Below are positions 13,394-24,466 of a stretch of DNA of 64,000 nucleotides, piece by piece. Within the stretch, counting starts at the first letter, position 1, and every line of letters begins with the position of its first letter. The position numbers and the translations under genes were made by a program. The DNA comes from Apteryx mantelli (taxonomy: Eukaryota; Chordata; Aves; Apterygiformes; Apterygidae), in the NCBI RefSeq assembly GCF_036417845.1, contig NC_090012.1:558001-622000 (forward strand). Reading direction: 5' to 3'. The notes beneath the pieces were generated by a model, which was not told the origin of the DNA, searched no databases, and saw only the letters and a list, made by a program, of their open reading frames with translations.

Positions 13394-13980
13394 GGCGCGC
13401 TCCGCTCCGCTCCTCGCCTCGCCGCTCCGCTCCTCTCCGCCGCGCCGACGGGCTCTGCGGGCCCCTCCCGCCCCGCCCCGCACTGCGCCTGCGCGCTCCG
13501 CCCCGCGCATCCCGCCCACGGCGCCTGCGCGCTCCGCCCCGCCCCGCCCCGCCCTCCCGCGCCCCCTGCCGGCTCGGCAGGGAGACCCCACCGCCCGTGC
13601 GGCGGCGCATGCGCCGGGAGCTTCCCGCCCCGCCGCGGCCTCAAGGCGCAGGCGCGGGCGCCACGGCGAATACGCACGAGGGGCGGGGCTAAAAGGGCAC
13701 CGATTAATATTCATGAGGCCTCGCCCCAGGCGCGTTGTCAATGAGCAGCCACGTAAACCCGCCCCCGCTAACAGACGGTGCGGCGCCCTCATTAATATTA
13801 ACGATACTAATAAATATTCATGAGAGGGCAGGGACCAAGGCTACTCATTAATATCTAATAGCAGTGTTTAACCTTCCCACAGTTATGAATATTCAGCAGG
13901 CCCCTGAACAACGTGGGAAGCCCTACCAGGGAAAGTGCTGTGGGTGGGCCTTACATTAATATTCATGAAGTGGGCGTGGT
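13394..13980 (-). promoter_or_regulatory. ACTN4: ACTN4 CpG-island promoter and 5' UTR
   Basis: Upstream of the ACTN4 start codon lies dense CpG DNA (about 13,394-13,690) with repeated CCGCCCC/GGGGCGG Sp1/KLF-type boxes and no TATA box at a fixed distance, as expected for a housekeeping cytoskeletal gene. The far part (13,700-13,970) interleaves GC boxes with AT-rich elements described separately. The transcription start cannot be placed from sequence alone; I expect it between about 13,430 and 13,700. Confidence 0.7.
13703..13967. promoter_or_regulatory. Cluster of ATTAATATTCATGA-like AT-rich elements
   Basis: Within about 265 bases of otherwise GC-rich promoter DNA there are at least five related AT-rich sites: ATTAATATTCATGAG at 13,703, CATTAATATT at 13,790, AATAAATATTCATGAG at 13,810, CTCATTAATATC at 13,845, TTATGAATATTCAG at 13,883 and CATTAATATTCATGAA at 13,954. 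The core is the near-palindrome ATGAATATTCAT/ATTAATATTCAT. This resembles paired POU-homeodomain half-sites (inference). They lie upstream of ACTN4 and may be part of its promoter. Confidence 0.55.
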
Positions 13981-14705
13981 TCCCATGGTGAGGGGCGGGG
14001 CTTGGCAAAGCAGCAGCCCCCAGGCAGTGCTATGCCCTGGCTCCCTGCTCCCAAAGACAGGGGGGAAAAGGAGGGTCCCGGACAGCTGCAGATTGTGCCC
14101 CCCACCCTGGGCTGGGTTTGCCCCCCATGTTCACATTAGCCTGGCCTGGCCGCCTGCCCCAGACCCCATCCGGGCCAGCACCGGGCTCCCAGTCCTGCCC
14201 CATAGCTCGGGACTAACAGCAAAGCAGGAAAAGCAGCAGGACGCCAGGTTTCATTCCCCCCCCAGCCCTGTGTTCCCCTCTCCCCCCACCCCGAGGAACA
14301 CCCCTGTGCAGTGATGAGCTCCCAAGTCCCCTCCCCAGGACCCCCACAGCAAGCCGCCGTGGGGCCACAACCCTAAGCCACCCTTGGCCCAAGGCTTCCT
14401 GCTGCTGAGCCCCCCCAGGCCCTGCTTTGGTCCAGCTTCTCTCACCCCTGGGGCTGAAATGCTCCGAGGAAGTCCCAAAGCAGCCTCAGTTCGGGCAGGA
14501 GCCAGGGGGAAAAAAAAAAAAAAAAAACACACAGACCAGGGGCTACTACAGCTCTAGGCCCTGCACCGCCACGTTCAGCCCCCCCGAGTAACACAGCAGC
14601 CTCAAGGTGTCTCTTTTACTGGTTGAGACAACAGTTAAAAGAAGGAGCGATTAAAACAGTTGGCGACGGTGTCCCGGGAGCAGCGCGGCAGCGGACGCGT
14701 GGGGC
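13981..14705. other. ACTN4 to EIF3K intergenic DNA with EIF3K 3' UTR
   Basis: ACTN4 and EIF3K are transcribed the same way, with about 1.3 kb between the EIF3K stop codon and the ACTN4 start codon. The part next to EIF3K must contain its 3' UTR. I see no AATAAA on the minus strand; the best variant is AGTAAA (antisense at 14,615-14,620), 86 bases past the stop. An 18-base A run lies at 14,510-14,527. No coding potential is seen. Confidence 0.6.
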
Positions 14706-16774
14706 TCAGAGGGATGACGCCATGATGCTGGAGACGCCTGCGGAAAAAGGGGTCAGCGTGGGGGCCCCGGGCCGGCGGGGGGAGGGATGCCCTCCCGCCC
14801 CGTGCCCCGATACCCACTGTCGAAGTCGATCTTCTCCACGATGTTCTTGGGTTTGATGCTCTCCTCCTGGTTGCAGATGAAGATCTTCCCGGGCTCCATT
14901 TCCGTCCAGCCGTATTTGCTCATCCAGACCTTTAACTGGGCGTCTGCAGCGGGGCGGGGGAAGAGAGGGGACACGGCTTCAGCCCACGGCCTCACCCCAC
15001 GGCCCGCCCCACGCCGGGCTCGCTCGTCTCGCCTTACCCGAGAGGTCTCCAAGCATCTCGGCCAGCAGCCAGCGGTCGATGTGCTGGTACGTGATCCCCA
15101 CCACATGGCAGATGACTGCAGAAGGAAGCCCAGGGCCACCGTCAGCCCGGCCGGCCGCCCACCCCGGCCGCGCTGACGGTGCCGCCGGCCCCACTCACAT
15201 TTCCTCACAGAGTCCTCGAAGCCGGTGATCCCATCCAGGAGCTCCATGTTCTCATCCAGGGCTTGCTGTGGCAAGGGGGGAAAAAAAAAACAAAACATTA
15301 AACGTCCTCACCCTGGCAGGTGGTGACACCGTGCTGAACGAGAGCCGCCCGGCTGCAGGGAGGAAACTCACCCAGAAGGACTGGAAGTGGCAGGTCTCCA
15401 GGAGCTCGCCCAGGTAGAGGATCTGCCTGATGGGCCTCTCCTCCTGCTGAGGGCGGAGGAGTCGAGGGAAACGCGCTAAAAAGAGCCCAGAACCTTGCGG
15501 CTCCGCTCACAGCTGCCCTCCCCCCTCGGACACCCCTGGTTTCGCGTCTCCACAAAGCCACAATCACAACTCAGGTCCTCTCCCATCTCAGCAGCAATGG
15601 GCAGGTTGCAGCTTCCAGCGCTTGAGGACAAAAATGCCCCACCGAATTTACCGGGGACTGGAGGGGGACCTGACTCATCCCCCCAAGGGCCCCCGAAGTC
15701 ATGAAGCCCCCCACCACCACCCCACATCAGCCAGACACCCCGGGAGGATACATGAGCCTGGTCAATCATACATTTGCAGAGAGTAAAGTCCGTGTGGGGG
15801 AGGTTGGTCAGGGCCTTAAGCAGGATCTGGGCCGTGACGGTGGTCTGGAAGAAGGCAGGATTGAACTGGTACCTGCGGGGAAGAGGAAGGCGGTAGGGGA
15901 CGGGGAGGCCCGGCACAACCCCACCGGTGTAAGCGCCAGCGCAGGCCTCAGCCCGCAGCCCCGCGCCGGGCCGGAGGCGCCCGCCCCGCTCACAGCTTCA
16001 GCACGGCCAGGTTGGCCTCCAGGTCGTAGGCGTTCTCCTTGGCCTGCGTCTCCACGTAGCGCTCCAGCGTGGCCAGGTTCTCGGGGTTGTACCTGGGCGG
16101 TGGGAGGTGCCGCTGAGGCATTGTGGGGGCCCCTGCAGCCATACCCCCACCCCTGTCCAGCATCAGGCACCCCAGTCCCAGGGGATGTCCCTAACACACT
16201 CCCAATCCCCCATACCGGGGTGTTACCCCCCCCAGTCCGAGGTGCCCCCATTCCAAGTCAATGCCCCTTCCCTGTTTCCCACCCTGCTCCGGGTTGACGC
16301 CCCCCCCCCATTCCTGGTCCCCCCTTGCCCTGTTCCAGGTTGACGCTCCCTTCCCGGTCCCAGTGGATGCTCAATCCACCCCCAATCCTGGTCGCTGTTC
16401 CCTGTGCGCCCAGTCCCAGTTCCTCCATTCCCAGTCGCTGCCCCCCTGTGCGCTCCCGGTCCCCCAATTCCCGGCCGACACCCCCCCACACCCAATCCCC
16501 ATCTCCCCATTCCCAGTTGAGCCCCCTCCATCCCCCCAATTCCCGGCCAAGACCCCTCCCCCGCCCGGTCCCCGTCCCCTAATTCCCGGCCGACACCGCC
16601 TCCCCGTTCCCGGTTCCCCCCCATTCCCAGTCGAACCCCTCCCTCCCCTCCGCTGGCGGCGCCTCCCCAGGCCCGGTCAATGCCCCCCCGCGCGGTGCCG
16701 CCGCCCCGCCGGTACCGGTCGATGCCCCGCAGCAGCTTGCCCACGTTAGCCCGCATCTGCTCGAAGAGCGCCAT
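14706..16774 (-). CDS. EIF3K: Eukaryotic translation initiation factor 3 subunit K, complete, 8 coding exons
   Basis: eIF3k is a small non-core subunit of the eIF3 complex, which binds the 40S ribosome and recruits initiation factors in the cytoplasm. Coding exons in gene order are 16,716-16,774; 15,994-16,092; 15,752-15,872; 15,372-15,446; 15,199-15,265; 15,038-15,115; 14,818-14,943; 14,706-14,737. All introns are GT-AG and the exons sum to 657 nt, that is 218 codons plus stop, the same length as the human protein as I recall it. The protein starts [20 protein letters not shown] and includes [20 protein letters not shown] (exons 2-3), [20 protein letters not shown] (exon 6) and KVWMSKYGW plus [17 protein letters not shown] (exon 7), which form the HAM and winged-helix (PCI-like) fold. 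It ends VSSIMASSL. No frame break is present, in contrast to RYR1 and the MAP4K1 linker. It shares a head-to-head promoter interval with MAP4K1. Confidence 0.96.
16093..16715. repeat. C-rich degenerate tandem repeat in EIF3K intron 1
   Basis: EIF3K intron 1 is filled by imperfect copies of a unit around CCCAATTCCCGGCCGACACC / CCCCATTCCCAGTCGA, roughly 25-40 bp long, C-rich on the plus strand and therefore G-rich in the EIF3K transcript. It leaves only short unique flanks at both splice sites. Confidence 0.65.
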
Positions 16775-18006
16775 GGCGCACGGGGCCGCCGCCGCCGGAA
16801 GCAGAAGGGCGGCGTAGGGCTCCGCCGGCCGCGGCAACTTCCGCTTCCGGCGCCCGCGCTCGCCGGGCATGGCGGGACTGTGGCGGACTCGGCGGAGGCG
16901 GAAGGGAAGAAGGGCCGCGCACGCGCAGAAAGGAGGCAGCCCCAGGGCGCGGCGGGGGGCGCCTTATAGCGCCCCCTCACCCCGCCCCGCGGAGAGGGGA
17001 GGCCCCGCCCACCGCGAGGCCCCGCCCACCAGGCCGCGCGCCCCCACCCCACAGCGAGCGTGAGGCGGCGCGGCCTGGCCGGACTGGGCCGGATTGGGCC
17101 GGATTGGGCCAGATTGGAGCCAAACTGGGCCCAGACTGGGACGGGGGCAACGCTGGGCTCAAACTGACACACGGGGATGATGCTGGGACCATACGGGGGC
17201 CAAACTGGGATGATACTGGTGTCATACTGGGACCGTGCTAGGCCACACTGGAGCCAAACTGGGACGATACTGGGACCATACTGGGCTCACACTGAGGCCA
17301 CACTGGGGCCAAACTGGGATGATACTGGTGTCATACTGGGGCACGCTGGGACCATACTGGGCTCACAGTGAGGCCAGACTGGGGCCAAATTGGGATGATA
17401 CTGGTGTCATACTGGGACCATGCTAGGCTCACACTGAGGCCAGACTGGGGCCAAGCTGGGACGATACTGGGACCGTACTGGGCTCACACTGAGGCCACAC
17501 TGGGGCCAAACTGGGACGATACCGGTGTCACACTGGGCCCTGCCGGGCTGCTTGTCGCAGGGGTGGGGCACCGCCCGGACGCCTGGGCCCCTTCCCGGTC
17601 TTGGCGAGGCCCCGTGGTTAAAGCGGGGGCGGCAGGTGGGAGGAGGGGGGGGGGTGTTGGCGTGAGCCCGGACGCCTGGGCCCCCACCACCACCGCAACC
17701 CCCCCCCCCCCTTTTCCCGCGCTGGCACGAGGCGGGGCTCCCCGGACGCCTGGGCCCCCGGTGGGCCGTGCCTCAGTTTCCCCTTCCGCCGCGGGCGCCG
17801 CCGCGGTGCCTTGTGGGGCGGTGGGCGCCCGGGGGGGGGTGGCGGCGGCGGCGGCAGTGGTGGTGGCGGCGGCCGCGTCCCCCCCGAAGCCGGGGGGCGG
17901 CGGCGGCGGGGGGGGGGAGACGGGGACGCGGGGGCCGGGACCCCCCCCGCCCCGTGGTGGCGGCGGCGGCTCCTCGCGGGGCCCGGCGCCGGGCGGGGGG
18001 GCCGCC
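16775..18006. promoter_or_regulatory. Head-to-head EIF3K / MAP4K1 promoter interval
   Basis: The EIF3K and MAP4K1 start codons face away from each other 1.23 kb apart. The EIF3K side (16,775-17,060) is CpG-rich with CCGGAAGC/ACTTCCGC ETS-like sites at about 16,796-16,850, typical of housekeeping translation genes. The MAP4K1 side (17,560-18,006) is extremely GC-rich, with GGCGGC runs at about 17,838-17,870 and a CCGCCATGG start context. Between them lies a minisatellite (17,080-17,540). Two copies or more of the 17-mer CCCGGACGCCTGGGCCC occur at 17,574, 17,667 and 17,741. Confidence 0.65.
17080..17540. repeat. Minisatellite of ACTGGGACC / CCAAACTGGG units between EIF3K and MAP4K1
   Basis: About 460 bp are built from a ten-to-eleven-base subunit with the core ACTGGG (CCAAACTGGGA, CCATACTGGG, CACACTGAGG). 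Larger near-identical blocks recur, for example GGCCAAACTGGGATGATACT near 17,199, 17,308 and 17,385, so spacing is irregular (about 110 and 77 bp). The open frames across it are a result of the repeat and not genes. Confidence 0.8.
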
Positions 18007-21000
18007 ATGGACCCCCGCCGCCTCCGCATCGCCGCCCGCGACCCCCAGGAGGACTTCGAGCTCCTGCAGCGCCTCGGCGGCGGCACCTACGGCGAGGTCT
18101 ACAAGGTGACGGGCGCCGCGTGTCCCGTCCCCCCCCCCCCCCCCCGGGGACGTCGAGGGCCCAGGCGTCCCTGCGTGTCCCCCCCTCCAATCCTGGGGAT
18201 GTCGAGGGCCCAGGCCTCCCCGTCGCCCCCATCCCATCCCCATCCCTGGGACCCCCCCCCCCCAAAATGTCGTGGCAGTGGGGCCCAGGCGTCCCCATGT
18301 GCCCCCCCTTGGGGACATCGAGGGCCCTGGTGTCCCCACGTGCCCCCAACCGTGGCCTTGGGACCCCCCCCCCAAGCGAACGCCGTGGTGGCAGGGCCCA
18401 GGCGTCCCCACGTGCCCCCCCCATCCCAGGGACATCGAGGGCCCAGATGTCCCCATGTGCCCCCCCCCTTGGGGTCATCAAGGGCCCAGGCGTCCCCACA
18501 TGCCCCCCCCCATCCCAGGGTCATCAAGGGCCCAGGTGTCCCCGTGTCCCCCCCCCCAACCTGGGGACCCCCTTGACATGGGTGATGGGACCCCCACGTG
18601 CCTCCCCCCCCCCCCCCAGCCCAGGCGTCCCCGCATGTCCCCGTCCCCAATCGGGGACACGAGGGCCCAGGTGTCCCCACGTCTCCCCGCCCGGACGCCT
18701 GGGTCCCTTGGGTGGCGGCGGGGGGGGGGAGTGAGGAACATCCCTGTAAGGGCGTAGGATGCCCCAACCTGCTTCCTCCCAGTCCCCCCCCAGTTCCCCC
18801 CCAGTTCCTCCCAGTCCCCCCCAGCCCTTCCTGCCCCCCCCGCCGCCCCGGGGAACCCCGAGCCGCCCCGGCCGCAGGCGCCGGCCCAGCGCATCCGGCA
18901 CTGGGGGCACTGGGGGGGGAGGTGGGGGGAACTGGGAGGCGCTGGCGGAGGGGGGGGGGTCCCGGCTCCGGGGGGGGCCCCGGCCCCCGGCCCTGAGCCC
19001 CGGCTCGGCCCCGGCCCCCCCAGGCCCGCAGCAAAGCCACGGGCGAGCTGGCCGCCATGAAGGTCGTCAAGATGGAGGCAGGTGAGGGGGGGGGGGGTTC
19101 CCCGACGGAGGGGCCCAGGCGTCCGGGAGGGCCCCTGCTCCCCCACGCGCCCGGATGCTCCTGCCTCCCCCGCCGACCCCATCTGCCCCCCCCTGGACCC
19201 CCGATACCCCCTGACACCCCTTGAGCCCCCCCTCGATACCCCCAATATCCTTTAATATTCCTAAATACCCCCCAATATTCCTTAATACTCTCTGGTATCC
19301 CTTAATACCCCCCTGACACTCCTTAATACCCTCCTGATAACTCCTGGTACCCATTAATACCCCCCAATACCCCTTATTACCCTTTACTACCCCCCAATAT
19401 CCCTTAATATTCCCCCCCACATCCCTTAATCCCCCCCCGATACTCCTTAACATCTTCTGGTACCCCTTAATACCCCCCAATACCTTTCAATACTCCTGAC
19501 ACCCCTTAATACCCCCCCGAGACCCCCTGGGTCCCTCCTGGGATGCTCTGAGACCCTTTAATACCCCCCGGGAGCCTTTTGGGGTGCCCTGACGCCCCCT
19601 CGGGACCCCCAAAACCTGCTGGGTTGCCCCTGGTACTCCCCGATACCCTCCCGGGACCCCCCCGGGGAGAAAGAACCCCCCCTCCCAAACCACCCCGGAC
19701 CCCCCGGTGCCCCCCCGAGGTGCCCCAAGCCCCCCAGTGGCTGTTGGGCCCCCCCGGGCCCCCCCGCACCCACGGGGGTCTCTGCCCCACAGACGACGAC
19801 TGCGCCACGCTGCAGCAGGAGGTCCTCATGGTGCGCTCCTGCCAGCACCCCAACATCGTCGCCTACTTCGGCAGCTACAGCTGGTGAGCCCCCCACCCCC
19901 CCCCCCAAATCTGCCCCCCCCGAACCCCCCCCAGCTCCCCCCTGAGCCCCGATACCCCCTGTGTGCCCCGATACCCCTCCCGTGCTCCCTGATACCCCCA
20001 GTGTCCCCCTCTGGTAGCCCCAGTCCCCCTGGTACCTCCCAGACCCCCCTGGTGCCCCCCAAACCCCCCTGGTGCTCCCCAATAGCACCCAGGACCCCCA
20101 ATCCCCCCCTTGGGGCCCCCGATACTCTCCTGGTGCCCCCCAGGACCCCCAACACCCCCCAGAGACCCCCAATCCCCCCTTTGGTGCCCCCGATCCCCTC
20201 CTGGTGCCCCCCAGGACCCCCAACACCCCCCAGAGACCCCCAATCCCCCCTTTGGTGCCCCCGATCCCCTCCTGGTGCCCCCCAGGACCCCCAGCACCCC
20301 CCAGAGACCCCCAACTCCCCCCTTGGTGCCCCTGATACTCTCCTGGTGCCCCCCAGGACCCCCAACACCCCTCAGAGACCCCCAACTTCCCCCTTGGTGC
20401 CCCCGATACCCTCCTGGTGCCCCCCAGGACCCCCTTGGTGCCCCCCAGGACCCCCAGGACCCCCTTGGTGCCCCCGATACCCTCCTGGTGCCCCCCAGGA
20501 CCCCCAACACCCCCCAGAGACCCCCAATCCCCCCCTTGGTGCCCCTGATACCCTCCTGGTGCCCCCCAGGACCCCCAACACCCCCCAGAGACCCCCAACT
20601 CCCCCGTTGGTGCCCCTGATACCCTCCTGGTGCCCCCCAGGACCCCCAACACCCCCCAGAGACACCCAATCCCCCCTTTGGTGCTCCCGATACCCTCCTG
20701 GTGCCCCCCAGGACCCCCAACACCCCCCAGAGACCCCCAACTCCCCCGTTGGTGCCCCTGATACCCTCCTGGTGCCCCCCAGGACCCCCAACACCCCCCA
20801 GAGACACCCAATCCCCCCTTTGGTGCCCCCGATCCCCTCCTGGTGCCCCCCAGGACCCCCAACACCCCCCAGAGACCCCCAATCCCCCCTTTGGTGCCCC
20901 CGATCCCCTCCTGGTGCCCCCCAGGACCCCCAGCACCCCCCAGAGACCCCCAACTCCCCCCTTGGTGCCCCGATACTCTCCTGGTGCCCCCCAGGACCCC

Positions 21001-24000
21001 CAACACCCTCCAGAGACCCCCAACTCCCCCCTTGGTGCCCCCAATACCCTCCTGGTGCCCCCCAGGACCCCCAACACCCTCCAGAGACCCCCAACTCCCC
21101 CCTTGGTGCCCCCGATACCCTCCTGGTGCCCCCCAGGACCCCCAACACCCCTCAGAGACCCCCAATCCCCCCCTTGGTGCCCCCGATCCCCTCCTGGTGC
21201 CCCCCAGGACCCCCAACACCCCCCAGAGACCCCCAGCACCCCCCTTGGTGCCCCTGATCCCCTCCTGGTGCCCCCCAGGACCCCCTTGGTGCCCCCCAGG
21301 ACCCCCAGGACCCCCTTGGTGCCCCCGATCCCCCCCGGCCCCCCCGCCGTTAACCCCCCCGTGGCGGCGCAGGTGCAACAAGCTGTGGATCTGCATGGAG
21401 CTGTGCGGCGGCGGCTCGCTGCAGGACATCTACCACGGTACGGGGCACCGAGGCGCGGGGGGGGCCCAGGCGTCCGGGCCCCCCCCCCCCGCCCCCCCAT
21501 CGGACCCCTCCCCGCCACCACGGCCTGCGGCGGGCCCAGGCGTCCGGGCCCTCCGCACCCCGGCGCTGCCCTGTGATGCTCCCGTGCCTGCGCCCCACAT
21601 TTTGTTTGGGGGGGAGGCCTGCAGCGCCCGGACGCCTGGGCCCCCCCCCATGCTGCTTTTGGGGGGGGCCTGCAGCACCCGGACACCTGGGCCCCCCCAT
21701 GCTGCTTTTGGGGGTTGGGGGGGGCCCTGCAGTGCCCGGACGCCTGGGCCCCCCATGCTGCTTTTGGGGATTGGAGGGGGCTGTGCAGCACCCGGACACC
21801 TGGGCCCCCCCCATGCTGCTTTTGGGGGTTGGGGGGGGCCCTGCAGCGCCCGGACGCCTGGGCCCCCCATGCTGCTTTATTGGGGGGGGGGCCCTGCAGC
21901 GCCCGGACGCCTGGGCCCCCCGCTGAGCCGGGCCCTCTCCCCGCAGTGACGGGGCCCCTCTCGGAGCAGCAGATCGCCTACGTGTGCAGGGAGACGCTGG
22001 AGGTGAGTGTGCGCGTGTGTGTGTGTGTGTCCCCCCCGACCCCCCCCCCAGCACAGCACCCCGGGGCCCCCCCCGAGCCCTCCGGGGCCCCCGGCGGCGC
22101 CCCCGGGGCTGACCCCCCCCCCCAATCTCGTGCTCGCAGGGGGTCTCGTACCTGCACTCCCAGGGCAAGATCCACCGGGACATCAAGGTAGGGGACGTCG
22201 TTTGGGGGGGGGGGACGTGGGGGGGGGGACACGGGGGTCCCGCTGACCCCACCTGTCTGTCTGTCCGTCCGTCCCCCCCCCCCCCCCCCCCTTGCAGGGA
22301 GCCAACATCCTCATCAACGACAGCGGGGAGGTGAAGCTGGGTGAGCGCCCGCCCCACGGCCGGGGGGCAGCGGGGGGCCCGGGGGGCAAATAGGGGACTG
22401 GGGGGGGCTCTGGGGGGGCAAATAGGGGACCTAGGGGGCAGAGGGGGGCAAAGGGGGGACCCAGGGGGCAGAGGGGGACCTGGGGGGGGCTCTAGGGGGG
22501 CAAAGGGGGACCTGGGGAGGCTCTGGGGGGGGCAAATAGAGGAATTGGGGGGCAAAGGGGGACCTAGGGGGGCAAATAGGAGACCTAGGGGGGGAAAGGG
22601 AGGCTTTGGGAGGGCTCTGGGGGGGGCAAATGGGGGCCCTGGGGGGCAGAGAGGGACCTGGGGGGCTCTGGGAGGGGGCAAATAGGGGAATCTGGGGGGC
22701 AAATAGGGACCTGGGGGCAGAGCGGGGCAAAGGGGGGACCTGGGGGGGGCTCTAGGGGGGCAAAGGGGGACCTGGGGAGGCTCTGGGGGGGGCAAATAGA
22801 GGAATTGGGGGGCAAAGGGGGACCTGGGGGGGCAAATAGGAGACCTGGGGGGGGAAAGGGAGGTGCTGGGAGGGCTCTGGGGGAGCAAATGGGGGCCCTG
22901 GGGGGCAAAGGGGAGGCCCAGGGGGCAAAAGGGGACCTGGGGGGGTTCTGGGGGGGGCAAATAGGCGAATTGGGGGGGGGCAGGGGTGCCAGCAGGGCCT
23001 GGAGGGTGCTGGGGGGGGGCCCGAACGCCTGGGTCCTCTCCTGGGGGGGCAGCAATGGGGTTGGGGGGGGTGGATCTTTTTGGGGGGGGGGTTCAGGACC
23101 CCCCCCCCCCCACATCCCTCACGGCCCCCCCTTGTCCGTTGTCCCCCCCCCAGCCGACTTCGGCATCGCGGCCCAGATCAGCGCCACCTTCGCCCGGCGG
23201 ATGTCCTTCATCGGCACCCCGTACTGGTATGGAGGGGGGGGGGGTCCGGGGGGGTCCGGGCGCCGCCGTGGGGCCGGCACCGACCCCCCCCACCCCACGG
23301 GCTGCCCCCCCCCCCCCGCAGGATGGCGCCCGAGGTGGCGGCGGTGGAGCTGAAGGGGGGGTACAACGAGCTCTGCGACGTCTGGTCCGTGGGCATCACC
23401 GCCGTGGAGCTGGCCGAGCTGCAGCCCCCCATGTTCGACGTGCACCCGCTGCGGTGAGCCCCCGGGGCCCCGGCGTCCGGGCGGGGCCACCCGGCCTCCC
23501 CACACCTCCCTTCCCACGGGAAGCACCGACGCCTTGCGCCCCCCCCCGCCCCCGCCATCGGCACCCACGGGTGGTGGCCAAGGTGATGACACCCGTAGAC
23601 ACGTCCCTACATACGTGTCCCCCCCCCCCCAAACCAGGGTGCTGTTCCTGATGTCCAAGAGCGGCTACCAGCCCCCCAAGCTGAAGGATAAGGCCAAGTG
23701 GTGAGTGTTGGGGTGGGGGGGGGGTGGCAGCCCGGACGCCTGGGCCCCGGCGTGGGGGTGTGTGTGGGGGGGGGGGAGCGGCGCAGCCCCGTGACTCGGT
23801 TTCCCCGCAGGTCCCCCGCCTTCCACAACTTCGTCAAGGTGACGCTCACCAAGAACCCCAAGAAGCGGCCCAGCGCCGCCAAGATGCTCAGCGTAAGACC
23901 GGCCCCGCGTCCCCGTGTCCCCGCGTCACCCGCGTCCCCGCGTCCCCATGTCGCCGCATCCCCGTGTCCCCGTGTTCCCATCCCATCCCTGCATCCATCC

Positions 24001-24466
24001 CTGCTCCCGTCCCGTCTGCGTCTCCATCCTGCCCCCTGCCCCCTGTCCACGTCCTCGTTCCCCATCCTGATCCTTCCTTGTCCCCATCCCTGTCCCCATC
24101 CCCATGTCCCTATCTCCATCCTCGTCCCCACTTCCCAAGTCTCCCATCCCTGTCTCCATCCCGCGGCCACCGTCCCCATCCCTGTCCCCACATCCCTCGT
24201 CCCCCACCCACATGTCCCAATCCCCATCCTCATGGCCCCGGTCCCCCATCCCCATGTCCCCATGTCCCCATCCCCACATCCCGTCCCCACGTCCCTGTCC
24301 CCATGTCCCCATGTCCCCGTGTCCCCGTCCCACGGCCCCTGTCCCCCAGCACCAGTTCGTGGCCCAGCCGGGGCTGAGCCGGACCCTCACCCTGGAGCTG
24401 CTGGAGAAGGTCCGGGACCCCGAGAGGCTCCTGGGGGGCTGCGACCCCGACGAGGAGGAGCCCGAG
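18007..24466 (+). CDS. MAP4K1: MAP4K1 exons 1-12: Ste20-type kinase domain
   Basis: Exons: 18,007-18,105; 19,024-19,081; 19,793-19,883; 21,373-21,437; 21,947-22,002; 22,140-22,187; 22,298-22,340; 23,154-23,226; 23,322-23,453; 23,638-23,700; 23,811-23,892; 24,350-24,466. All have GT-AG borders and every junction keeps frame. Visible catalytic parts are the glycine loop [12 protein letters not shown] (residues 22-33), the ATP lysine in ELAAMKVVK (Lys46), the catalytic loop HRDIKGANIL (Asp137), DFG (155-157), the activation segment with Thr165 and Ser171 before FIGTPYW, and the APE motif MAPEV. Residue numbers match the human enzyme as I recall it, where Thr165 and Ser171 are activation sites. 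The enzyme part therefore looks functional. Exon 12 ends in an acidic EEEPE stretch. Confidence 0.95.

Noticed and set aside
14510-14527. A18 run as a processed pseudogene or retroposon tail
   Set aside because: No coding or element sequence precedes it on either strand.
19558-21791. Very long open frames (516 to 638 codons) on both strands
   Set aside because: They are low-complexity Pro/Gly/Trp peptides produced by a stop-free 71-bp tandem array in MAP4K1 intron 3 and have no start context, splice support or family similarity.
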